From Candidatus Saccharimonadota bacterium (GTDB lineage: Bacteria; Patescibacteriota; Saccharimonadia; Saccharimonadales; Saccharimonadaceae): DNA of 64,000 bases. The stretch is from NCBI GenBank assembly GCA_017537745.1, contig JAFYKF010000009.1, forward strand, positions 62,001 to 126,000, read 5' to 3'. A program made the position numbers and the translations under genes. The notes beneath the pieces were generated by a model. That model was given only the letters and a program-made list of their open reading frames with translations, was not told the DNA's origin and searched no databases. Numbering within the stretch: position 1 is the first letter of the stretch; each line of letters starts with the position of its first letter. Below, piece by piece: positions 25,708 through 34,600 of this stretch.

Positions 25708-26658
25708 TTAAATATTTAACTCCGTTAACTTTTCTTTAACTTCGTCTAGCGCCTTGCTACCAAAACCTTTGAGATCCTTCAAATCACTTTCAGACAAAGT
25801 GACAAGGTCACGAATGGTTTTAATATCATTATTAAGCAATGCGTTAGCCGTACGAGCAGAAAGATTGAGTTCATCAATTGGAAGCATCAAACCTGCATCT
25901 TCCTCCTCTTTGTTACTACCAGGAGCCGGAGTAGACTCTAAACGAGTTGAACCAGCAAGTGCAGTATATTGATTGATAAGAATTGCTGCCGCTTCTTCAA
26001 AAGCTTCCCGCGGAGTAATCGTACCATCAGTATCCACCGTGATAGTAAGTTGTTGTAAATTGGTATCCTGACCCACACGCGTATTCTCAACTTTGTAGCG
26101 AACCCTGAGCACTGGCGTAAATACTGCATCCACAGCAATCATGTCAGAGTGGATCCTTTCTTCTGAAGCCTTGTCAATCGTGAGATAACCACGACCAGCC
26201 TCAACTACAAAATGCATTTTAAGCGTATATTTTGGATCATCAATATGACAAATCACTTGATTTGGGTTGGAAATCTCCACCTCAGCTGGCAATTTAATGT
26301 CACCAGCCACCACGCGCTTGTCGCCATCTTTTTCAGATTGGTTGGCGCCCTTCATTTCAAGCGTAAGTTCAACTGGATTATCAGTGTGCACCTTGAAACG
26401 AATGTTTTTGAGGTTGAGCATGATATCCACCACATCCTCACGTACACCCGGAATAGATGTAAATTCATGAGTTGTGCCTTCAATCGAAAACGCTGTAATC
26501 GCTGCACCCTTCACGCTAGAGAGAAGTACACGGCGAAGCGAGTTACCAAGCGTATTACCATACCCAGGGTAAAGTGGCTTGATTACAAATTCAGCACTAT
26601 TTTCGCCAATTTCCTTGACATCTGCTAAACTTGCTTCGTGAATATTTTTTGTTGTCAT
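25708..26658 (-). CDS. rpoA: RNA polymerase subunit alpha
   Basis: A 316-residue protein. The N-terminal dimerisation domain includes PLYPGYGNTLGNSLRRVLLSS-type residues near 30-50; a Glu-rich linker (about 240-255) leads to a complete C-terminal domain (LSARTANALLNNDIKTIRDL, then LKGFGSKALDEVKEKL) that can contact UP elements and activators. Order rpsD-rpoA-rplQ is conserved. Confidence 0.97.
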   Translation of the reverse strand: MTTKNIHEASLADVKEIGENSAEFVIKPLYPGYGNTLGNSLRRVLLSSVKGAAITAFSIEGTTHEFTSIPGVREDVVDIMLNLKNIRFKVHTDNPVELTLEMKGANQSEKDGDKRVVAGDIKLPAEVEISNPNQVICHIDDPKYTLKMHFVVEAGRGYLTIDKASEERIHSDMIAVDAVFTPVLRVRYKVENTRVGQDTNLQQLTITVDTDGTITPREAFEEAAAILINQYTALAGSTRLESTPAPGSNKEEEDAGLMLPIDELNLSARTANALLNNDIKTIRDLVTLSESDLKDLKGFGSKALDEVKEKLTELNI

Positions 26659-26669
26659 TTATATCCTCC

Positions 26670-27287
26670 TTAACGTGAGTAGTACTCAACGATTAATTGT
26701 TCATTTATACCAGCCTCAGCTTCTTCACGCTTTGGCAAACCAGTAATTTCAATTTTCATTTTCTTGCCATCAGCTTTTAGCCATGACAAAGGAGTAGCTC
26801 CTGCCGCACCCATAATATTAGGAAGATTCTTGAAATATTCAGTCTTTTGTGCTTTAGGACGAACCTCTAGGACATCACCTGGATTCAAGCGAATTGATGG
26901 AACATCAATTCTTTTACCATTCAAGGTAAAATGTCCGTGAGAAACTAGCTGTCTAGCTTGACGACGAGTTGTCGCAAAACCAGCGCGGAACACCACGTTA
27001 TCAGCCCTTCTCTCAAGAAATTCTAGCAACTTTTCGCCAGTCAAACCTTCAACTCTAACAGCCTCACGCATAAGCTTGGCGAATTGTTTTTCAAGTAAAC
27101 CATACATTCGGCGTACTTTTTGCTTCTCACGAAGCTGTGTTAGATATAGACTTCCGCCTCTTGCACGCATATCGCCATGTTCACCTGGAATTCCAGATTT
27201 CTTGGCCATTATTTTATGTGCTTTTGGCGCAAGCGCAAAACCTTCACGTCGGCTCTGCTTACCAATTGGAGAATTATCGCGTGCCAT
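26670..27287 (-). CDS. rpsD: 30S ribosomal protein S4 (zinc-free form)
   Basis: A 205-residue primary 16S rRNA-binding protein. The N-terminal region lacks the Cys ligands of zinc-type S4, so it is the zinc-free form. The S4 domain (FLERRADNVVFRAGFATTRRQARQLVSHGHF) is intact, and the C-terminal QLIVEYYSR is canonical. The stop of rpsK abuts its start. Confidence 0.97.
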   Translation of the reverse strand: MARDNSPIGKQSRREGFALAPKAHKIMAKKSGIPGEHGDMRARGGSLYLTQLREKQKVRRMYGLLEKQFAKLMREAVRVEGLTGEKLLEFLERRADNVVFRAGFATTRRQARQLVSHGHFTLNGKRIDVPSIRLNPGDVLEVRPKAQKTEYFKNLPNIMGAAGATPLSWLKADGKKMKIEITGLPKREEAEAGINEQLIVEYYSR

Positions 27288-27733
27288 TATGGTTTCCTTT
27301 CTCCCTTAGGACGCACGCCACCGTGCGCAATCGGGGTTACATCTGTTATTGAATCAATTTTAATGCCAACTGTCGAAACAGCACGTACTGCCGCATCGCG
27401 ACCCAAACCGATACCAGATACAAACACATCTACAGAGTTGAGCGCGTGATTTTTCTTGGCATAGTCTAACGCTTTTTCTGCTGCGACACCAGCCGCAAAT
27501 GCTGTACCTTTCTTGGAGCCACGAAAACCGTTTGCGCCAGCACTTGAAGCTGCTAGCACAGCACCAGTTTTATCGGTGACACTAATAATTGTATTATTGA
27601 AGGTAGCCTGAATGTGTACCTGACCGGCATTGACAATCCTTTTACCTTTTTTATTTGCAGCTTTTGACTTTGGAGCGGTTGCTTCAACAGTAGTTTCAGC
27701 TGCAGTAGTAGTTTTGACTTCTTCTTCTGCCAT
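27287..27733 (-). CDS. rpsK: 30S ribosomal protein S11
   Basis: A 148-residue protein. An Ala/Thr/Glu-rich N-terminal extension (about 1-30) precedes the S11 domain with VHIQATFNNTIISVTD, GANGFRGSKKGTAFAAG and the C-terminal TPIAHGGVRPKGERKP. It forms part of the 30S platform. Confidence 0.97.
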   Translation of the reverse strand: MAEEEVKTTTAAETTVEATAPKSKAANKKGKRIVNAGQVHIQATFNNTIISVTDKTGAVLAASSAGANGFRGSKKGTAFAAGVAAEKALDYAKKNHALNSVDVFVSGIGLGRDAAVRAVSTVGIKIDSITDVTPIAHGGVRPKGERKP

Positions 27734-27742
27734 ATTTTACTC

Positions 27743-28129
27743 CTATGTCTTACTTGCTGCTTTTGGTTGTGTACCACCGACCGCGATCGCCTTACCCTTA
27801 CGAGTACGTGCATTCGTACGAGTACGTTGGCCGTTGACTGGTAATTTAGCCTTGTGGCGGATACCTTTATATGAATTGATATCCTTTAAACGTTTAATAT
27901 TGTTACTCACGAGACGTCTGAGATCACCCTCAACATGATATTTCGCGGAAATAATGTCGTTGATTTTTTGTTCTTCAGCCTCGGTGAGATCTTTCACCCG
28001 AGTGGTAGGCTCGATTTTAGCCTCCGCAAGGATTTTTTTACTTGTTGTGCGACCAATCCCATAAACATAAGTGAGTGCAATCCACACTTGTTTTTCGGAA
28101 GGTATCACAACGCTAGCTATTCTAGCCAT
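27743..28129 (-). CDS. rpsM: 30S ribosomal protein S13
   Basis: A 128-residue protein with [14 protein letters not shown] (helix-hairpin-helix), [23 protein letters not shown] and [13 protein letters not shown], the last being the conserved basic tail that contacts P-site tRNA. It follows rpmJ in the conserved infA-rpmJ-rpsM-rpsK order. Confidence 0.97.
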   Translation of the reverse strand: MARIASVVIPSEKQVWIALTYVYGIGRTTSKKILAEAKIEPTTRVKDLTEAEEQKINDIISAKYHVEGDLRRLVSNNIKRLKDINSYKGIRHKAKLPVNGQRTRTNARTRKGKAIAVGGTQPKAASKT

Positions 28130-28131
28130 CT

Positions 28132-28248
28132 TTAACCCTGCCTTTGCTTATTCTTAGGTTTTTTCTTGTTGATGACCCTTAGTACACCCTTCCGGCGGAC
28201 TATGATGTCATCAGGTGAGATTTTTTTAACACTTGCACGTACTTTCAT
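28132..28248 (-). CDS. rpmJ: 50S ribosomal protein L36 (cysteine-free form)
   Basis: A 38-codon gene found by reading the gap between infA and rpsM. The product starts [15 protein letters not shown] and ends [12 protein letters not shown], clearly L36. The CxxC...CxxxxH zinc site of standard L36 is replaced throughout (no Cys), so it is the zinc-independent type. Confidence 0.93.
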   Translation of the reverse strand: MKVRASVKKISPDDIIVRRKGVLRVINKKKPKNKQRQG

Positions 28249-28301
28249 AGTGTCAAAATACCCTTTCCTGTTATTGTTGTAAAAAAATACAACAGTTAAT
28301 A

Positions 28302-28526
28302 TTAATCTTTGAGTCGGAAGCTGATTCTACCCTTTGTAAGATCGTAAGGGGTTAACTCAACCTCTACTCTGTCACCCGGGACGAGACGAATATAGTTTTT
28401 TCGCATCTTCCCACTCATATGGGCAACAATAACATGACCATTCTCGAGTTCAACCCGAAACTGGGTATTCGGCAATGCTTCAACAACAGTACCTGTGAGC
28501 TTAATCACTTCCTTTTGACTAGCCAT
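28302..28526 (-). CDS. infA: Translation initiation factor IF-1
   Basis: A 74-residue OB-fold protein: [57 protein letters not shown]. It occupies the ribosomal A site during initiation. It is the first gene of the nine-gene ribosomal/rpoA operon. A small GTTGTA/TACAAC hairpin (28275-28294) sits in the gap before rpmJ. Confidence 0.97.
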   Translation of the reverse strand: MASQKEVIKLTGTVVEALPNTQFRVELENGHVIVAHMSGKMRKNYIRLVPGDRVEVELTPYDLTKGRISFRLKD

Positions 28527-28539
28527 AAATTACCAGTTC

Positions 28540-28568
28540 ATTATAGCACATTTAAAGCACATTTTCAA
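28540..28568 (-). promoter_or_regulatory. Promoter of the infA-rpsI operon
   Basis: TTGAAA (28563-28568), 17-nt spacer, TATAAT (28540-28545) with extended TGC on the minus strand. The leader to the infA ATG is only about 8-10 nt, so infA may be nearly leaderless. Confidence 0.7.
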
Positions 28569-28601
28569 TAGATTTTTTCCACATTTTTTATAAATTTTTA
28601 T

Positions 28602-28630
28602 TTGCAAAATAGTAATAAATATGGTATAAC
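28602..28630 (+). promoter_or_regulatory. Promoter of the alarmone-hydrolase-like gene
   Basis: TTGCAA (28602-28607), 17-nt spacer, TATAAC (28625-28630) with extended TGG. The leader is about 40 nt and carries AAGGTGG as a Shine-Dalgarno. Confidence 0.65.
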
Positions 28631-28674
28631 AATACCAAAGGTAGGGAGAACTTTAAAAAGGTGGTGATATCCAA

Positions 28675-29298
28675 ATGCCAAGCGCTTATGAACCAAACGT
28701 CGAAAAGATGTTTACTTATCTCCGTGGCAGACTAGACGGCCCCGGTTTCGAGCAATCACAAACCGCACTGGCCTTCGCCTGGAAAGCGCACGCAGGACAA
28801 ATCCGCAAAAATGGCGCACCCTACATCGTGCATCCGCTAGCTATGGCATGCGATGCCATTGCCTGCAAAGGCGCAACCGACGAAATCATTGCGACCATTT
28901 TACTCCACGACGTTTGTGAAGACTGCAACATCCCGCTTTCCGCATTGCCGGTGAATGAAACTGTCAGGCATGGTGTCAAAATGATGACCATTCGGCCGTT
29001 CCAGGGCGAAGAAAAGCCCGAAACCAAGCGACGCTACTTTCACGAGCTATTAGATTCAAAAGAAGCGATCATTTGCAAGGCGTTTGACCGCTATGCCAAC
29101 CTCAACGACGCCGAAGGCGCGCTGACCGAAGAGGCCATCAAAAAGAACATCATCGAAACCCACGAGCTATTAATGCCGGTTTTAAAAGAAGCAAAGTACG
29201 AATACCCCGAGTTATCAGACATGCTCCATACCGTACGCACGATGCTCAAGCGGACCGTCAAAATGATGGCTAGATATCACAATGTGGAACTCAAATAA
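28675..29298 (+). CDS. HD-domain protein resembling the SpoT/MESH1 alarmone hydrolase
   Basis: A 207-residue single-domain HD protein. The (p)ppGpp hydrolase pattern is visible: AGQIRKNGAPYIVHPLA (first His), LLHDVCED (HD pair then ED) and KAFDRYANLND, comparable to the KLADRLHN of RelA/SpoT. No synthetase or regulatory domains follow, so it would be a small alarmone hydrolase or another nucleotide pyrophosphohydrolase. Its codons are clearly more G+C-rich than the ribosomal genes beside it, and it stands alone on the plus strand. Confidence 0.72.
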   Translation: MPSAYEPNVEKMFTYLRGRLDGPGFEQSQTALAFAWKAHAGQIRKNGAPYIVHPLAMACDAIACKGATDEIIATILLHDVCEDCNIPLSALPVNETVRHGVKMMTIRPFQGEEKPETKRRYFHELLDSKEAIICKAFDRYANLNDAEGALTEEAIKKNIIETHELLMPVLKEAKYEYPELSDMLHTVRTMLKRTVKMMARYHNVELK

Positions 29299-29323
29299 AA
29301 AACAGCACTCCCCACCTTTATCA

Positions 29324-29350
29324 AAAAACAGCCCCGAGTAATCGGGGGCC
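29324..29350 (-). terminator. Terminator of the secY-sortase unit
   Basis: CCCCGA/TCGGGG hairpin with a T-run (CTGTTTTTTG) on the minus strand, just past the sortase stop at 29359. Confidence 0.75.
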
Positions 29351-29358
29351 AAAGCATT

Positions 29359-30075
29359 TTAACTATGCCATATTAGCAAGGCTCTCGTAAACTGTCTAGA
29401 CAAATAAGTATATCTAAGATCAGACCACTCACCAGTACAAGTGATTAATGTCAAGGACTCGGTCCCTGGCTCCGGCGAACGTAATGCTGTAGCCATATAT
29501 TTATCAGCCTCCTCCAGAGGGACCGAAATATTCTCTACAACCGAATAATGGAATATCACACCGTCACCACGTTCGATAATAATGATATCTCCATTTTCTA
29601 GTAAAGGTAATCGTTTAAATACACCATAAACGTTCGGACCACCATTATGCCCATCGATTAAGAGCGTCCCTCCCGAACCCGGCTTGCCAGAAGACTCATA
29701 CCATCCAACATCGAAAATATTATTAGGTGTAGCAAGTTCACCAGTAGGATTAATACCCACCTGAAGAATTCTCGCATCATATATCCCTAATTTATCGATT
29801 GACAAATATCTTGGCAAATCAGGCGCCACCCAGTACTCGTAGACTTCCTCTTCTGTAGGCGGTTCCTCAATTAGCGGTTCCTCTTCTTTTTTCTCGGCTA
29901 CCGCATTAGCAACTACATCCCGCTCACTCCCCTCCATTTCGCGGTAATAATTATCTTCCCAAACCATTAATCTGGTAAAACAGGCGGCGACGAAAACCAC
30001 CACAGCGGTTATCACCACCCATTGAATAATTCTTTTCCAGCTCACACCCAATTTAAGACTCATTTTTAAAATCAT
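29359..30075 (-). CDS. Membrane-anchored sortase (class E/D-like)
   Basis: A 238-residue protein with one N-terminal membrane helix (about 15-35), an acidic Glu/Pro linker (about 55-80) and a sortase domain. The domain has LSIDKLGIYDARI, then the catalytic His in LIDGHN, Cys in LITCTGEW and Arg in SRQFTRALLI. It should cleave a sorting signal and join proteins to a surface acceptor. The start overlaps the secY end by 23 nt; ATG 30063 is an alternative. It sits directly behind secY, linking export and anchoring. Confidence 0.85.
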   Translation of the reverse strand: MILKMSLKLGVSWKRIIQWVVITAVVVFVAACFTRLMVWEDNYYREMEGSERDVVANAVAEKKEEEPLIEEPPTEEEVYEYWVAPDLPRYLSIDKLGIYDARILQVGINPTGELATPNNIFDVGWYESSGKPGSGGTLLIDGHNGGPNVYGVFKRLPLLENGDIIIIERGDGVIFHYSVVENISVPLEEADKYMATALRSPEPGTESLTLITCTGEWSDLRYTYLSRQFTRALLIWHS

Positions 30076-31480
30076 CGTAAGTTATCATTAGAGCTCTAGA
30101 ATCCACCGACCTTAGATTCTCCAACGCCACCGTCACTACGATAAGAAGTCCAGTACCCGAGATTGAAAGTCCCACCGGATAACCAATCGCCATTATAAAT
30201 ACAAAGTCCGTTACAAATGGAAGCATCGCAATGAGTCCAAGCGCCAAAGCGCCAAACAAATCAAGGCGATTCACAACCTTGCCCAAATAATCTGCTGTTT
30301 TAATACCAGGACGCACACCTTCGATAAATGCACCCTGCTTTTGCAAATTATCGGCAATTTCCTTAGTGTTAAATATAATTGAAGTATAGAAATACGTAAA
30401 TGCAAACACCAAGACAAAATACACCGCTGGATAAATAAACCACTGCGCCGTCAACCCATCTGGATACTGCGTAGCGAAGTTTGAAGCACTCGGCGCCGAG
30501 AAAATCGAAACCAACTTCGAACCAATTTCATTACCAGAATCAATTGAAGTAATCACCTGGCCCACCAACGCCGGCAAAGACAAGAAAGCTGTCGCAAAAA
30601 TCACCGGAATTACACCCGCCGCAATCAACTTAATTGGCAATATCGAACGAATTCCTCCATAAGACGAATTGCCATGCACACGCTTTGCATAATTAATCGT
30701 GATAATTCTTTGTGCTTCATTAAGCTTCACCAATATATAAATCACCACAATCAGCGCAATAACAAATCCGAGCACAATCCAAAATGCTACACCATTGACC
30801 GGAAACTCCACACCAAATAAATTCAATTTTCCATAGGTCTCCGTATCAGCAAGCATTGAGCCAAGCGAAGCAAATGTTGTTGGCATTTGTGAAATAATCG
30901 AAGCAAAGATAATCATCGAAATACCATTGCCAATCCCCTGCTCAGTGATAAGTTCACCCATCCACATCAAGATCACTGAACCAGCGGTCATTGCCACCAC
31001 TGACAAAATCCAGTCACCAGTTGTTGGCACAAAATTCGTCGAAATATTCGCCGAAATGGTTGTTTGATAGAGAATAAAAATATAAGCGACAGACTGAATA
31101 ATCGCTAGAGGCACAGTGAGCATTCTCGTCCACTGATTAATCTTGCGACGACCAGTCTCACCATCATTTGATAATTCTTCCAAACGTGGAATCGCTTTCG
31201 TAAGTAACTGAATCACAATCGACCCGGTAATATATGGTGAAAGACCCACCAAAATAATGCTAAACGACGCCAAACCACCGCCCGAAATCAAATTCAAGAA
31301 ATTCGAAAAATCAGACTTCTGCATCAAATTAGAAACTGCTTCCTTAAACGTAGCAGCATCACCCATCGGAACCGGAATCTGCGCTAACAATCTATAAGCA
31401 ACCAAAATACCAAGAATAATCAGCACTCTCTTCAGCATGTCTTTGTTTTTTAGGGATTTGAAAATCGTCGTAAAATGCAT
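30053..31480 (-). CDS. secY: Preprotein translocase subunit SecY
   Basis: A 475-residue membrane protein with ten hydrophobic segments. Family motifs include the GGGLASFSIILVGLSPYITGSIVIQLL region of TM2, GIGNGISMIIF, YAKRVHGNSSYGG and the C-terminal SGTGLLIVVTVALE. It forms the Sec channel for the many secreted proteins here. The frame opens at 31516, but ATG 31480 has GAGAGG 4 nt upstream and gives the usual N terminus. It lies outside the usual spc operon context, after rpoC. Confidence 0.96.
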   Translation of the reverse strand: MHFTTIFKSLKNKDMLKRVLIILGILVAYRLLAQIPVPMGDAATFKEAVSNLMQKSDFSNFLNLISGGGLASFSIILVGLSPYITGSIVIQLLTKAIPRLEELSNDGETGRRKINQWTRMLTVPLAIIQSVAYIFILYQTTISANISTNFVPTTGDWILSVVAMTAGSVILMWMGELITEQGIGNGISMIIFASIISQMPTTFASLGSMLADTETYGKLNLFGVEFPVNGVAFWIVLGFVIALIVVIYILVKLNEAQRIITINYAKRVHGNSSYGGIRSILPIKLIAAGVIPVIFATAFLSLPALVGQVITSIDSGNEIGSKLVSIFSAPSASNFATQYPDGLTAQWFIYPAVYFVLVFAFTYFYTSIIFNTKEIADNLQKQGAFIEGVRPGIKTADYLGKVVNRLDLFGALALGLIAMLPFVTDFVFIMAIGYPVGLSISGTGLLIVVTVALENLRSVDSRALMITYDDFKNES

Positions 31481-31530
31481 AAAACCTCTCAATCTGTCTA
31501 CATACAATATTAGCATACTTTGTTACAAAA

Positions 31531-31647
31531 AACAACTAAAAAAGTACCTGCAGTGGCATTCCGGAGCGCGGCAGCGCGAGGTATAGCGCCGGTCACCCGT
31601 GGCGACGGGATGACCGGACGCGGCCACGAAGGTACTTTTTAGTTGTT
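31531..31647 (-). terminator. Expanded rpoBC terminator carrying a GC-rich multi-stem insert
   Basis: Outer arms AACAACTAAAAAAGTACC (31531-31548) and 31631-31647 pair almost perfectly and are followed by a T-run on the minus strand, the form of a terminator just past the rpoC stop. The 82 bp between the arms are strongly GC-rich, unlike the surroundings, and hold further stems: CCGGTCA/TGACCGG enclosing CCCGT/ACGGG, and GTGG/CCAC. A compact terminator seems to have received a structured insert in its loop (inference). Confidence 0.7.
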
Positions 31648-31655
31648 ATTTGTTG

Positions 31656-34600
31656 TTACAAGTTTTCCAAATCTTGTTCTGTTGGCATATGACTATCAGG
31701 AGTTTCAAGTGATTCGATTGGCGCCACACCAGTTCCTACTGGAATCTTGCGACCAATAATCACATTTTCCTTCAAACCTCTCAAGCGATCCACGCGGCCA
31801 TTAATAGCAGCGTTGATGAGCACACGAGTTGTATCCTGGAATGATGCTGCCGATAAGAACGAATCGGAGAAAATTGAAACTTTGGTAATACCAAGCAACA
31901 ATTGCGTATAAGTTGCTGGGGTTTTGCCTTCAGCTTCAAGCTCACGATTTGCGCTTGTCACCGATGCCTTAGAAGTAATATCACCCGAAACGAATTCCGA
32001 ATCACCAGGTTCTTCAATTCGTACTCTAGAGAACATCTGGCGAACCAAAATTTCCAAGTGCTTCGGCGAAATTTCATGGCCTTGAGCCGAATACACAGCC
32101 AAGACTTCATTCATGATATAACGCTCAGTCTCTTCGATGCCTTTATATTTCATCAAATCTTGCAAGTTCAAAGAACCAGTCGTCAGTCTGTCACCAGCCT
32201 TTACTGAATCATTGGACTTCACCACGAGTTCAGCTTCACCAGGAATCTCAATCCTTGAAGTTGCGCCAGTAGATTCAACTAGTATTACAGCATCTTTTAC
32301 AAGTTGGATCACGCCATCATGTGGAGCCTTGATAGTTGGCTTATCGCCAGACTTGCGGGCTAGCACATCACCAGCCTTCACGGTCGCACCATCTTTTACA
32401 GAAGGTTTACGTCCATCAAGCTCAAACTTCTCCGAGCCACCAGCTTGTGAAGAAACTTGTACCACATAGTGATTACCATCTTCCCAAACTTCCACTACAC
32501 CGTCAATTGGCGAGATGTAAGCCTGGCCCTTTGGCGTACGAGCCTCTAGAAGCTCTTCCACACGAGGAAGACCGCGTGCGATAGCACCAGAACCTGCCAC
32601 GCCAGAACCATGTTTCGTATCAAGCGTCAGCTGCGTACCTGGCTCGCCAAGAGATTGTGCCGCAATAACACCCACAGGCTCATTAGCTGCAACTAATTCA
32701 CGGGTAGCCATGTCCACACCATAAGCCTTACGCGGTACACCTTCAGTAGCGGTAGTAGTAAGTACAGATTGAATCTTCACTGATTCAATTGCTGGGTCAG
32801 CATCAATCTGTTCTGCAACTTCTTTAGTAATCAACTGGTCAGCTTCCAAGTAGCCTGGCACCACGTCAGCCGTATAACGACCAGCGATGCGAGCCACAAA
32901 GTTAATACCAGAAAGTTCACTTTCATTCTTGTAAACGTCAAATCCTGGGTCTTCAGCTTCTTCATCAGTTGTAAACACATCTTGTGACACGTCTACAAGA
33001 CGACGAGTGAGATATCCAGAGTCTGCAGTACGTAGAGCCGTTGACACCTGACCCTGACGAGCACCTCGCGTTGCAATGAATGATTCAAGCGTGTTAAGAC
33101 CCTTCTTGTAAGAAGACTTAACAGGAAGCTCGATTTCATTGTTGTTAATATCCACCATGATACCAATCTCTGCCGAAGCGAGCTTGATGTTGGAAATATT
33201 ACCACGAGCGCCAGAGTTCACCATTACTGCGATGTCGGTATCCATCTCGGCAAGCTTATCTTGCAAGAATTCAGAAATTTTCTTATCGATATCTCGCCAG
33301 TTGGCAATCGTGAGCTTATAACGCTCATCGTCAGTTACAAGACCATCGTTGTATTGTTCCTGAATAAGAGCAGTTTTCGCGTCACCCTCTGCGATAAAGT
33401 CATCAATTTCGTCATAGGTTGGATAATCATCCTTTGCCGTTGAAATTGAAGCAATCGTCTCATACTCAAATGCCAAGTCCTTCAAAGCATCTGCAGTCTT
33501 CACCATTACCTCTGCACCATAAAGGTCAAAGATATCAGCCATTACTTTAGATAAATGCTTCTTATTTTGTACCGAGTTATCATAAGGATAATCCTTTGGC
33601 AAAATCTCGTTGAAGATTACACGTCCAAGGGTGGTATTACGAATTTCCTTCTTTGCAAACACCCGAATCGGAGTCTGAAGTCTAATGATTCCCTGGTCGT
33701 ATGCCATTTCTGCTTCATAGACTGAAGAGAAGGCCTTTGGATCACCAGTATCTGTACCAGGCTTATCATAAGTCAAATAATAAGCACCGAGCACCACATC
33801 CTGGTAAATAGCTAGCACAGGCGCGCCATCCGCCGGCTTCAACAAGTTCTTCGAAGCAGACATCAGTTCCTTAGCTTCTTTTTGTGCCGCATCAGACAAA
33901 GGTAGATGCACAGCCATCTGGTCACCATCGTAGTCAGCGTTAAAGCCTGATGCCACCAATGGGTGAAGCTTAATTGCCTTACCTTCAATCAAACGTGGCT
34001 GGAATGCTTGTACCGACAAACGGTGAAGCGACGGAGCACGGTTAAGAAGTACATATTTACCTTGAATCACCTCATCGAGCGCATCCCAAACTACAGTTTC
34101 TTTTGCCTCAATCAATCTAGAAGCTGAACGAATATTAGTCGCATGCTCATGACCAATCAACCATGAAATCACGAATGGCTTAAATAATTCAAGTGCCATC
34201 TGCTTTGGTAAACCGCATTCGTTTAGAGTAAGTTCTGGACCTACCACAATCACTGAACGACCAGAGTAGTCTACGCGCTTACCAAGAAGGTTCTGGCGGA
34301 AACGACCCTGCTTGCCTTTCAAAAGATCAGACAATGATTTAAGCTTACGACGCCCATTTGAAGAACTGGCGCCACGGCTACCGTGAGCCGCCGAGTTATC
34401 GATCAAAGCGTCCACAGCTTCCTGTAGCATTCTCATTTCGTTACGGCAGATCACTTCCGGAGCATTCAAATCAATTAACTTCTTCAAACGATTATTACGG
34501 TTAATCACCCGGCGATACAAATCGTTCAAATCCGAAGTCGCAAATCGACCACCAGGAAGTGCAATCATCGGACGAAGATCTGGCGGAATAACTGGGATTA

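Noticed and set aside
31500-31655. Insertion sequence or transposase between secY and rpoC
   Set aside because: No ORF, and only a structured 117-bp hairpin is present.
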